Source: Pseudodesulfovibrio sediminis (GTDB lineage: Bacteria; Desulfobacterota; Desulfovibrionia; Desulfovibrionales; Desulfovibrionaceae). From it: a stretch of DNA of 64,000 nt. The stretch lies in contig NZ_AP024485.1 in NCBI RefSeq assembly GCF_020886695.1, forward strand, positions 3,229,001 through 3,293,000, read 5' to 3'. The number at the start of each line of letters is the position of its first letter. Position 1 is the first letter of the stretch. The translations under genes were made by a program, and so were the position numbers. Of the stretch, positions 8,986-16,766 are shown in pieces. The notes under the pieces were generated by a model. The model saw nothing but the letters and a program-made list of their open reading frames with translations. It did not search any database and had not been told where the DNA came from.

Positions 8986-10254
8986 CTAGGCTGCGGCCCT
9001 GCGTCCTCGGTTGGAGCGTCCCTGATTGGTGTTGCGTCCCTGGCTCGCTCCCCGCTTCCGGGAATTGGAAAAGCGGCCTTTGGGCTTGTTGGCCCGAGTG
9101 TTGCGCGGATCCGGCTTGGGGCTGGCAGCGTTGTGGTCAAAGCCTTCAATGGAGCATTGCTCCATGGTGATGTTCATGATCCGTTCGATGGAACGGATCT
9201 GGGAACGCTCATCCGGGGTGACGAGGCTGAGTGCGCTGCCGGAACGTCCGGCCCGGCCTGTACGGCCGACGCGGTGGGTGTATGTTTCCACTGTGTCCGG
9301 CATGTCAAAGTTGATGACATGGGAAATGCGGTCGCAGTCAATGCCGCGAGCAGCGATATCGGTAGCCACCATGATGTCGAACTGGCCGGACTTGAATCCG
9401 TCGAGCGCTCTCTGGCGCTGTCCCTGACTCATGTTGCCCTGAAGGAATGTGCATTGACGTCCTTCGTTGCAGAGCTTGCGGGCCAGGTTCTTGGCCTTGT
9501 GCTTGGTACGGGTGAAAATCAGCACGCTCTCATGGTTGGTCTCGGCCAGAATTTTGCTGAGCAGGGAGACCTTGAGATGCGCGGGGGCTTTGTATTGCGC
9601 GTGATCCACAGCTTTGACCGCTACGGTATTGGCGACCTGGACCGTCTTGGGACGGTTGAGGATGTCCTCGGCGAGGTGGCGGATATCGTCGGGCATGGTC
9701 GCGGAAAAGAGCAGGTTCTGCCGTTTTGCAGGCAGTTTGGCGAGGATGCGCTTGATGTCGGGCATGAAGCCCATGTCGAGCATGCGGTCTGCTTCGTCAA
9801 GAACCAGGGTGTCGATGTTGTTCAGGGAAACCTTGCCCATCTTCATGAGACGGACGAGACGACCGGGGCAGGCCACGATAATGCGGGAAAAGCCAAAGGC
9901 CTTGATCTGGGGGTTCATTCCCACGCCGCCGATGACGGCAGCGCTGCGGACACCGGTCTGCTTGCCGAGATTGACATAGCTTTCGTGGATCTGCAGGGCC
10001 AGCTCGCGGGTGGGAGCCAGCACCAGAATGGTGGGTGCGCCCTTGGCAGGCATGCGTTTGTCCAGCAGGCGTTGCAGGGTGGGCAGGGCAAAGGCAGCGG
10101 TCTTGCCGGTGCCGGTTTGGGCCAGACCCATGACGTCATGTCCTTCAAGGACAAGCGGTATGGCCTGGGTCTGAATGGGGGTTGGCGTTGTATAGCCACA
10201 GAATTTGATGCCGGCGACAAGTCGCTGGTCAAAGGAAAAAGAAGTAAAAGTCAT
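8986..10254 (-). CDS. DEAD-box ATP-dependent RNA helicase (RhlE-like)
   Basis: A 422-residue helicase carrying the whole DEAD-box set: Q-motif FCGYTTPTPIQ, motif I AQTGTGKT, Ia PTRELALQI, motif II DEAD in LVLDEADRMLDMGF, motif III SAT, and the C-terminal motifs ATDIAARGID and HRVGRTGRAG. A basic Arg/Gly/Asn-rich tail of about 40 residues follows, as in RhlE-type enzymes that bind rRNA or structured RNA. The ATG at 10254 starts the conserved region and follows GAAGG; the open frame further upstream has no homology-like content. The leader is long and contains a possible coupled ORF. Confidence 0.92.
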   Translation of the reverse strand: MTFTSFSFDQRLVAGIKFCGYTTPTPIQTQAIPLVLEGHDVMGLAQTGTGKTAAFALPTLQRLLDKRMPAKGAPTILVLAPTRELALQIHESYVNLGKQTGVRSAAVIGGVGMNPQIKAFGFSRIIVACPGRLVRLMKMGKVSLNNIDTLVLDEADRMLDMGFMPDIKRILAKLPAKRQNLLFSATMPDDIRHLAEDILNRPKTVQVANTVAVKAVDHAQYKAPAHLKVSLLSKILAETNHESVLIFTRTKHKAKNLARKLCNEGRQCTFLQGNMSQGQRQRALDGFKSGQFDIMVATDIAARGIDCDRISHVINFDMPDTVETYTHRVGRTGRAGRSGSALSLVTPDERSQIRSIERIMNITMEQCSIEGFDHNAASPKPDPRNTRANKPKGRFSNSRKRGASQGRNTNQGRSNRGRRAAA

Positions 10255-10424
10255 AACAACCTTCGTGTGAAAGGAAATAAAGACGACGGCGCGCGACAGC
10301 GGTCGTGTCCGGGTAACCGGATGTATGTATTGGGTGGCTCTGGTACGTGGAGTAAATCTTGATCGGCCTCTGCGAAACGCAAGGTGCCCAATGGGGGCAA
10401 AGAAGTAGTCGTGCGTCCAGTCAC
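10251..10424 (-). CDS. Possible 57-codon leader ORF coupled to the helicase
   Basis: On the minus strand a GTG at 10424 lies 8 nt after a strong Shine-Dalgarno sequence (AAAAGGAGAG). Its frame runs for 57 codons and stops with a TGA that overlaps the helicase start as ATGA. The encoded peptide has no recognisable domain. The precise overlap suggests translational coupling. It could also be chance inside a long structured leader such as those of cold-shock helicase genes. Confidence 0.4.
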   Translation of the reverse strand: MTGRTTTSLPPLGTLRFAEADQDLLHVPEPPNTYIRLPGHDRCRAPSSLFPFTRRLL

Positions 10425-10686
10425 GCTGAGCTCTCCTTTTATGAACTGATCGGCGAGGAATGTAAAGCATTAAATATTCTGAAACTTTTCTCCATAGGAT
10501 TGAGACGGTTGGCGTTACAAGCGGGATTGATTGCCTGGCCTTGAACGCAATTTGGGCCGGCACAGGGAGGTGTGCCGGCCCATAACATGCCTCAATCAAG
10601 CTGGGAACAGGTCTCAGTTGCCCGGCCCATTTGTTGTGGGTCGGAGGAATGAAGAGAGCATGTAGTCAAGCCGTCAGTTGTGCGCC
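10425..10686. other. Non-coding stretch upstream of the helicase, with a perfect 11-bp hairpin
   Basis: No gene is supportable here. The stretch presumably holds the helicase promoter and 5' leader. At 10554-10581 lies GGGCCGGCACA / TGTGCCGGCCC, a perfect stem with a 6-nt loop. It has no T-run on either strand, so it is not a standard terminator; it might block read-through from the DUF364 operon or structure the helicase leader. Confidence 0.5.
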
Positions 10687-11412
10687 TCAGCTGCTTTGGG
10701 GACAGAACCGTTCCCATCCCATGAGGGAGGCGGCTCCTGAAATGGTTGTGCCGTAAAAAAGTACAGGTTTGTCCGTGAGAAACAGGTCAATGGAGCTGTT
10801 GGCCAGGGTGGTGCCGGTGACAAGCAGGAGATCGCACCATTCAATGGCGTCCTGTGTCGCGTCGCCGCCTTCCACCAGAACGCCCCGTTTGGTCTGGCCG
10901 ATATTGTCCGGGTCGAGATCAATGAGTCGAATGTCGGTTTTCTGGTTCAGGGCTTCGGCCAGGGCTGGCTGGAAGCCGATGATGGTGATGCGGCAGGTGC
11001 CGTATTTCTCTTTGATATGGTCAAAGACGTGTTGGGCACATTGTTTGGGGCCTTCGTCCTTGCAGTGGATGGTGCCTTCGGCCTTTCCCAGAGAGCGGGA
11101 TACGGCGTTGAGGGTCGAAACAAACACGGCGCGATTGAAATTGTTGTCAAAAGGGAGCGACGCCACTTCGAGCAGGGTGCCGGAAAAATTGCCGTAATTA
11201 TCGGTAAAAGCCTGGCCCCGTTCGTTGCGAAAGGTGGCTTCCATGAGTTTTTCCTTGCCCTGTTGAATGGGAAAGTCGGTTTCTTCCGGGGTGCCGATGG
11301 CTTCCTTGACGGACAGCGGCCCCGCAGACACGGTAATGCTTTCGTTCAATATGTTCTCTTTCTCCCAGAGCGCAAGCGCCTTGGTACGAACTCTCTCCAA
11401 CGTGGGTTTCAT
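10687..11412 (-). CDS. DUF4213/DUF364 protein, putative metal-chelation family
   Basis: A 241-residue cytoplasmic protein. The N-terminal third matches the DUF4213 type (FRNERGQAFTDNYGNFSG region), and the C-terminal part is the Rossmann-like DUF364 domain, with GVLVEGGDATQDAIEWCDLLLVTGTTLANSSID and the characteristic end WERFCP. A structure from this family led others to propose heavy-metal chelation, but no activity is established. It is the last gene after modA and modB, 9 bp after modB, in the place where a transporter ATPase gene is normally found. A role in molybdate or tungstate handling is an inference from that position. Confidence 0.8.
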   Translation of the reverse strand: MKPTLERVRTKALALWEKENILNESITVSAGPLSVKEAIGTPEETDFPIQQGKEKLMEATFRNERGQAFTDNYGNFSGTLLEVASLPFDNNFNRAVFVSTLNAVSRSLGKAEGTIHCKDEGPKQCAQHVFDHIKEKYGTCRITIIGFQPALAEALNQKTDIRLIDLDPDNIGQTKRGVLVEGGDATQDAIEWCDLLLVTGTTLANSSIDLFLTDKPVLFYGTTISGAASLMGWERFCPQSS

Positions 11413-11420
11413 GCTTTCTC

Positions 11421-12089
11421 CTACACGGCTGACAGCCGTTTTAATGCAATAAAAATGATCAGTGAAAATATGCCGATTATGGAGGAGAGCACAAGCGCCC
11501 GCTCAAACTCTCCGCTGAACACGGCATTGTAAATTTCCAGGGACAGGGTGTTTGTCTTGCCGATGATGTTGCCGCCGATCATCAATGTGATGCCGACTTC
11601 ACCCAGCGACCTGCCAAGGGCGAGAAACCAGCCCGACGCCACGTTGCGGCGCACATTGGGCAGCAGGACCAGCCAGAAAGTCTGCCAGTCGGTTTTGCCG
11701 AGCACCTGTGAGACTTCGGCCATCTGTTTCAGATCACCGCGCAGCGCGGCTTCCACCGGCTTGACCATGAGCGGGAGGCCGGAAACGAAAGACGCCAGCA
11801 CGACACCGGTAAAGCTGAACACGATATCCACGGGCAGGTTCTGCCCGATAATGCCTGCCCGCCCCAATACCATAAGCAGGATGAATCCGGTAGCGATGGG
11901 GGGAAAGACCAGCGGCAGGGTCACCAGAAAATCCACAACCGAGCGTACCGTTCCTTTGCCCGAGGTGAGATAATATCCGAGCAGGACGCCGCATACAAGA
12001 TGCAGCGCTCCGGAAACGGCGAGTACTTTCACTGTGAGCAAGAGCGGCGCAGTGGTCTGTGTCTCTGTGAGTATCTGTAAAAAATCCAT
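11421..12089 (-). CDS. modB: Molybdate/tungstate-type ABC permease
   Basis: A 222-residue membrane protein with about five helices and the oxyanion-permease loop motif (SLGEVGITLMIGGNI, following ALGR) that contacts the ATPase. ModB usually has this length. It lies 5 bp after the binding-protein gene and 8 bp before the DUF364 gene. No modC/tupC ATPase gene is in this operon or elsewhere in the window, so the ATPase must be supplied from another locus. Molybdate and tungstate cannot be told apart from the permease. Confidence 0.88.
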   Translation of the reverse strand: MDFLQILTETQTTAPLLLTVKVLAVSGALHLVCGVLLGYYLTSGKGTVRSVVDFLVTLPLVFPPIATGFILLMVLGRAGIIGQNLPVDIVFSFTGVVLASFVSGLPLMVKPVEAALRGDLKQMAEVSQVLGKTDWQTFWLVLLPNVRRNVASGWFLALGRSLGEVGITLMIGGNIIGKTNTLSLEIYNAVFSGEFERALVLSSIIGIFSLIIFIALKRLSAV

Positions 12090-12094
12090 GCTCC

Positions 12095-12823
12095 CTACAA
12101 TCCGTGTTTCTTGATGATTGCCCGGGCTTCTTCCGTATTGAGGAAAGCGAGGAATGCCTTGGCCTCATCAGTGTGTGTCGCTGTCTTGAGCATGGATGCA
12201 ATGATCGTAATGGGCGAGTAGCCTTCTTCGTCTATGATGACGAAACCGCCCAGTTTGTTCTTCACCTTGAGCGCATGCGTGAGGTTGAGGAAGCCCATGT
12301 CGACTTCGTTGGTGGTCAGGTAGGAAAAAACCTGGGGAACAGTGGAGACTTCCACCAGTCTGGCCTGGATGGCCGGCAGTCTGCCGCTGGAGAGCAGGAA
12401 TTCGCGAGCGGCCTTGCCATAGATGGCCTTGTTGGTGTCGGGCAGCGCGATTCGTCCGGCGGCCGGGTTGTCCAGGTCTTTCACCTTGGAAAATTTTGAG
12501 GACTTGGCAAAGGCCAGGACCAGCCGGCCTCGTCCCAGGTCGACGGTGGAGGCCATGGGCATCCGCGCTTTGGTCAGGAACTTCTGGTCACCCAGTACTA
12601 TGTCGACCTGCCCGCTCTGTTTTGCCTGTGTAGTAACGCGGGCCATATTCCCATAAATAAGGTCCAGTTTCTGTCCACTTTTTTTAGTATAGGCCGCGTT
12701 GAGTTCATTGACCATCTCCTTGTACCCTGCTCCGGATGCAAGAACAGCATTTTCTGCTGCTGCAACAGTCGTCATCATAATAATGAACAGAGCGGACAAT
12801 AGAATAGTTTTGATGGCATGCAT
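12095..12823 (-). CDS. modA: Periplasmic molybdate/tungstate-binding protein
   Basis: A 242-residue periplasmic receptor. The signal peptide ends near VAAAE (residue 24), and the mature part has the ModA-like opening ENAVLASGAGYKEMVNELNAAYTKKSG and GQVDIVLGDQKFL. It delivers oxyanion to the ModB-like permease. It is transcribed away from tunR, sharing a 189-bp control region, which supports regulation by TunR in response to tungstate. The ligand is inferred from that linkage; molybdate is equally possible from the protein alone. Confidence 0.85.
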   Translation of the reverse strand: MHAIKTILLSALFIIMMTTVAAAENAVLASGAGYKEMVNELNAAYTKKSGQKLDLIYGNMARVTTQAKQSGQVDIVLGDQKFLTKARMPMASTVDLGRGRLVLAFAKSSKFSKVKDLDNPAAGRIALPDTNKAIYGKAAREFLLSSGRLPAIQARLVEVSTVPQVFSYLTTNEVDMGFLNLTHALKVKNKLGGFVIIDEEGYSPITIIASMLKTATHTDEAKAFLAFLNTEEARAIIKKHGL

Positions 12824-13012
12824 GGCGTGTTCCTCAAAATAAAGTTGTAATCATCGTTGCATTATTGCGTTTTTTCTTGTTGTAAAAGATGCGTAGGGTA
12901 GTCCTGTATTCCAAGGTTGTGTCCTTTGATTAATTCACCTATGATTTGTTCCGTTATAGTACAACCCTGTCACGCGAATGATAAAATTCGTGACAATCGA
13001 GAGAGCAGACCT
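12824..13012. promoter_or_regulatory. Divergent control region between modA and tunR
   Basis: This 189-bp AT-richer region must hold both promoters. Candidate regulator sites are TCACG-N14-CGTGA (12970-12993), 20 bp before the tunR start, and the half-site GTTGTA repeated at 12844 and 12879 with an inverted copy (GTACAAC) at 12959. Which of these TunR uses cannot be settled by eye. Confidence 0.45.
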
Positions 13013-14074
13013 ATGAAAAACGCCAAACCGACCGGGAAAGTATGTCCTCGGGAATTCTTCAGCGTAGCCGAAGATGTGAGTTATCTGGAAGCCGTTCAGT
13101 TAAAGGAGTTCGAGAGGTCCTTCGTACAATGGAAAGACGCCGCCAAACGGATGGACAGCATTCGTGCGAGAACTCGCATGTGGCTCATATTTTTGCTGTT
13201 ACGGCACACCGGTGCCCGACTGGGGGAGATTTTGTCCCTGGATGATATCACTGCTTTTGATATGGAACATTCTTCTGTGCGCATCGGACGAGAAGGGAGG
13301 GAACGCGAAGTCCCGCTGCCCGAAGGCGTGTGCGCCGAAATCCAATCTATTCTCGAAAGTCCTGTGGGCTGTGGTCTGCGCGGGTGCCTGTTTGCTGTCG
13401 ATCCGGGCTATTTTCGGCGCATCTGCTATGCGCGCGGCAAGGAATGCGGGTTATCCAAAGATCTGGTGCGCCCCAAATCCCTGCGCAATTCACGGGCCGT
13501 GGAGATGCTGCGCAGCGGTATCCCCATCACTGTCGTCAAAGAGATCCTCGGCCAATCTTCGCTTAATCTTACCGCCAACTTTCAGCAATTTTCACAGGGA
13601 GATATCCTCTCCATAGTGAGCAACGCCCACCAGACCATGCGCAAGCAGACCAGTGCGCGAAATTCCTTTGTGGGCCATGTCGTGGACGTGAAAAACGATT
13701 CGGTCATGGCAGAGGTTGTTCTGGAGACCCGGTTCGGCAGGCGTATCAGCGCCGTCATCACCACGGACAGTTTGACCAACCTGAAGATACTGGTGGGCAG
13801 CCCTGTCATCGCCACGGTCAAGGCGCCGTTGGTGAACGTGCTGAAATGCGGGGATACCCCCTTGGGCAGCGCGCGGAACCGGTTCAGAGCCACTGTCGTG
13901 CGGGCCACGGCAACGCCGGTGCTCTCAGAAATCCTGGGGCGGCTGCCTGACGGTACCGATGTTTGTGCGCTCATTTCAGCGCAGAGCGCGAACGAGCTTG
14001 ATCTCCACTCCGGCGATGAAGTGGAGTTCTGGTTCAAGGCGTTGTCTGTTGTGTTGAATACCGTACAGCTCTGA
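13013..14074 (+). CDS. tunR: TunR-type tungstate-responsive regulator (integrase-like DNA-binding domain plus two TOBE domains)
   Basis: A 353-residue fusion. Residues about 45-210 have a tyrosine-recombinase catalytic fold (TGARLGEILSL, then SLRNSRAVEMLRSGIPITVVKEILGQSSL), followed by two TOBE/Mop-like oxyanion domains (about 216-280 and 288-353). The recombinase active site is lost: the HxxR histidine is Lys155, the LGH histidine is Gln181 and the tyrosine is Phe190, while Arg69 and Arg158 remain. This is the architecture of TunR, a tungstate-dependent repressor described in sulfate reducers. The ATG at 13013 follows a purine-rich GAGAGCAG; an upstream in-frame ATG would add 32 unlikely residues. 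It diverges from modA. Confidence 0.9.
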   Translation: MKNAKPTGKVCPREFFSVAEDVSYLEAVQLKEFERSFVQWKDAAKRMDSIRARTRMWLIFLLLRHTGARLGEILSLDDITAFDMEHSSVRIGREGREREVPLPEGVCAEIQSILESPVGCGLRGCLFAVDPGYFRRICYARGKECGLSKDLVRPKSLRNSRAVEMLRSGIPITVVKEILGQSSLNLTANFQQFSQGDILSIVSNAHQTMRKQTSARNSFVGHVVDVKNDSVMAEVVLETRFGRRISAVITTDSLTNLKILVGSPVIATVKAPLVNVLKCGDTPLGSARNRFRATVVRATATPVLSEILGRLPDGTDVCALISAQSANELDLHSGDEVEFWFKALSVVLNTVQL

Positions 14075-14097
14075 TCAGTCCCGGCGTAGGGTCTGCG

Positions 14098-15825
14098 CTA
14101 TTCCCACTTCAGCTCAAGGTTTTCTCTGATGGCTTCAATGATGCCGCCTCCGGCCAGGAAGGTGGCCAGTCCGGCCACGTCTTCCGCAAGATAGCGATCC
14201 CGTTCGACCACGGGGAACAATCCTTTTTCACCTATGATCCGGTACAATGTCTCGCAGGCCGGGCTGAAGGTCTTTTCCGCGTCCGTCAATGGATGCTCGC
14301 GGATGACACAGGCGTCGAAGACCACACCTTTGCCCTGTCCGTTCATGCGGGTTTTGAGACCACCGAGTTCTTGGTTGACCCACTCAGGGATTTCCGTTTC
14401 CGTGGGGATGGTCTTGAGTCGTTTGCGGATGGCGATGGCTTGAAGGATGTATGCCAGCTCAATGGCCATGATGTGGGAGGCCTTGGGGATGGTCTTCAGC
14501 AGACGGACGGCAAGGCCGGTGCCCATGCTCACATGGTCTTCCTGTCCCGAGTTGGTCGAGATGTTGAAGAGGTGGCTGGGCATGGCATCGCCCCAGATGG
14601 AGTTGAGCAGCGAGGCCGAAGCGTATTCGAGCATCATCATGCCGCTGGACATGGAGTTCTCATCTTCGGTCAGATCCGGCCATTTGAGATCGCGCCCAAG
14701 CCCCTTGTTCCGTTTCGGATCGACGAATCGTACCGAACGCTGGTGGGACAGGCTGGCCATGACGCCCAGCGCCTGCATCAGGCTGTATACCTGCACAGCC
14801 ACCGGCATGCCGTGAAAATGGCCGCCTGAGATCACGTCAATATACTGATCGTTTTCGTCAGCCAGAAGGATGGGGTTGTCCGTGGCGGAGTTGGCTTCGA
14901 TGAGCAGGCTTTTCTCGGCCTGCGTGATGAGGTCGTGGGCCGCGCCGAGTACCTGCGCCGCGCAGCGCACGTTGTACGGGTCCTGCACCTGGCCGTCGGT
15001 CTTGAAGTCGCGGTGGGCGTTGCGGATGGGGGAGTCCTGCATGAGCTGCCAGATCCAGTCCGCCACCTGCACCGCGCCGGGATGCGGGCGCACGGCATGA
15101 AAGTCGGAACGGTAGTAGGTGTCCGGTGCTAGCATGACCTGCGCGGTCAGGGCCGAGTTGATGGCCGCGCTTTGCAGCAGCACCTTGAGCTGGTGGCAGG
15201 CCACAAGGCCGATCGCGTTCATGAACTGGACACCGTTGGTCAGGGCCAGCCCTTCCTTCATTTGCAGTTTGAGAGGCTCAAGGCCGGCTTCCTGCATGGC
15301 TTCGGCACTGTCCATGACGGCGCCCTTGTAGGTCACCTTGCCTTTGCCGATAAGGGCCATGGCAATATGGGATAGCGGGGCAAGGTCGCCGCTCGCGCCC
15401 ACGGAGCCGAGTTCCGGCACCTGCGGCGTGATGCCCGCGTTGAGCAGGGCCAGAATGGATTCGGCCAGGTCAGGCCGCACGCCGCTGAATCCTCGCGCCA
15501 GGGAGTTGGCGCGGAGCAGCATGGTCACGCGGACCACAGTTGCATCCATGGGTTCGCCAGCGCCGACAGCGTGGGAGAGGATCAGGTTTTCCTGAAGCTC
15601 GGAAAGATGTTCCGCCTTGACCGACAGGTCCACGTTATGCCCGAACCCGCGGTTGAATCCATAGGCCGGGAATTCCTGTTCCGTGATGCTTGTTTCGATC
15701 TGCGCCCGCCGCTCGGTGAGCATGGCGCGGGTGGCCGGTGCCATACGGACGGTCGCTTCGCCATGGCCCACGGCCATGATCTGCTCCAGAGTCAGGTGCT
15801 GTGTGTGATCTATGATGACGTTCAT
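14098..15825 (-). CDS. hutH: Histidine ammonia-lyase HutH
   Basis: Deaminates histidine to urocanate, the first step of histidine degradation. The Ala-Ser-Gly triad that cyclises to the MIO electrophile is at 144-146 in GSVGASGDLAPL, and Tyr55 in PAYGFNRGFG matches the catalytic tyrosine region. At 575 residues it is longer than the usual 510 or so, mostly toward the C-terminus. It is the last gene of hutCUIGH, 8 bp after hutG, and meets tunR tail to tail with 23 bp between. Confidence 0.95.
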   Translation of the reverse strand: MNVIIDHTQHLTLEQIMAVGHGEATVRMAPATRAMLTERRAQIETSITEQEFPAYGFNRGFGHNVDLSVKAEHLSELQENLILSHAVGAGEPMDATVVRVTMLLRANSLARGFSGVRPDLAESILALLNAGITPQVPELGSVGASGDLAPLSHIAMALIGKGKVTYKGAVMDSAEAMQEAGLEPLKLQMKEGLALTNGVQFMNAIGLVACHQLKVLLQSAAINSALTAQVMLAPDTYYRSDFHAVRPHPGAVQVADWIWQLMQDSPIRNAHRDFKTDGQVQDPYNVRCAAQVLGAAHDLITQAEKSLLIEANSATDNPILLADENDQYIDVISGGHFHGMPVAVQVYSLMQALGVMASLSHQRSVRFVDPKRNKGLGRDLKWPDLTEDENSMSSGMMMLEYASASLLNSIWGDAMPSHLFNISTNSGQEDHVSMGTGLAVRLLKTIPKASHIMAIELAYILQAIAIRKRLKTIPTETEIPEWVNQELGGLKTRMNGQGKGVVFDACVIREHPLTDAEKTFSPACETLYRIIGEKGLFPVVERDRYLAEDVAGLATFLAGGGIIEAIRENLELKWE

Positions 15826-15833
15826 GGGATATC

Positions 15834-16766
15834 CTATTGGTTGCCGTAAATGAATGCGTACACAGCCAGGGCTGCGAGACGCGCCGTGCGGCCGTCGATG
15901 TCAAAGTTCGGGTTGACCTCGGTGATCTCAAAAACCGCTGTGTTGCCCTGAGTGCGGCAGCGATCGGCGAATTCGAGGATGTCGCGGGCGCTGAATCCTA
16001 CCGGGCAGGATGCGCTGACACCGGGGGCATCGGATGCGCGGACACTGTCCATGTCCAGCCCGGCGAACAGGGGCGCGGTGCCGAGTCGCGTGAAAAGATC
16101 GGTGAAAAACGGTGTGCCCCTTTGTGCGTGGATGGCCGTCAGGGGGTGTATGTTGACGCCCATGGCGCGGGCGTCGTCCAGATAATGGGGCGCGTTAGCC
16201 CAGGTCTGGATGCCCACTTCGTACAGGTGATCGGGGAGGAGTGCGCCTGCGTCGATGAGGTTGCGATAGGGCGTACCGGAGTGGCGTCTGTCGCTTATGC
16301 GCATGTCGAGATGGGCGTCCATGTTGATGGCCGCGTACTCGGGATATACTGCATGGACTCCACTGGCGTCCGGCAGGGAAATATCATTGCCGCCGCCCAG
16401 GCTGATGACGGTCTTGCCTGCCGCAAGCAGGGCGGTGACCATTGCCTGCTGACGATCGTGTATGGCTTCCAGCTCGCCGCTCACGTCCATGTCGCCGAGG
16501 TCCACGATGGTGTTACCTTCCGTTGTGGCGGGCTTGAGCTTGTAGAACATCTGCCGGATGGCGGCCGGAGCCTGTGCTGCGCCGGGTCGTCCATGGTTGC
16601 GGGCCACGCCCTGATCCTGAGGGCAGCCGATGATGACGTGGGTGGCGGCATTCAGGTCGTCCGGGGATGTGGACACCACGTCCCGGAGCAGGATGTCGTT
16701 GTCATCATGTGACGGTCCGGGCATCTCCGGTGGAGTCAGCAGGGAAAGCAGGTCGGTATGTATCAT
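15834..16766 (-). CDS. hutG: Formimidoylglutamase HutG (arginase family)
   Basis: A 310-residue ureohydrolase-fold protein expected to cleave N-formimidoyl-glutamate to glutamate and formamide. The metal-binding motifs NMDAHLDMR and GLDMDSV are present. The first ligand motif, usually GGxH, reads GGGND, so a histidine ligand is replaced by Asn; some formimidoylglutamase-like proteins share this. It overlaps hutI by 4 bp. The replaced ligand leaves some doubt about metal content. Confidence 0.88.
   Translation of the reverse strand: MIHTDLLSLLTPPEMPGPSHDDNDILLRDVVSTSPDDLNAATHVIIGCPQDQGVARNHGRPGAAQAPAAIRQMFYKLKPATTEGNTIVDLGDMDVSGELEAIHDRQQAMVTALLAAGKTVISLGGGNDISLPDASGVHAVYPEYAAINMDAHLDMRISDRRHSGTPYRNLIDAGALLPDHLYEVGIQTWANAPHYLDDARAMGVNIHPLTAIHAQRGTPFFTDLFTRLGTAPLFAGLDMDSVRASDAPGVSASCPVGFSARDILEFADRCRTQGNTAVFEITEVNPNFDIDGRTARLAALAVYAFIYGNQ

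Noticed and set aside
8911-10362. Long plus-strand open frame opposite the DEAD-box helicase
   Set aside because: The minus strand encodes all helicase motifs; the plus frame is a shadow with no family resemblance.
10255-10599. N-terminal extension of the helicase by 115 residues
   Set aside because: The stretch does not resemble a helicase domain, and the conserved start with a ribosome binding site is at 10254.
13013-14074. Integrase-like gene as a sign of a mobile element
   Set aside because: Catalytic residues are lost, two TOBE domains are fused, and no attachment repeats or cargo genes are nearby. It is a TunR-type regulator.
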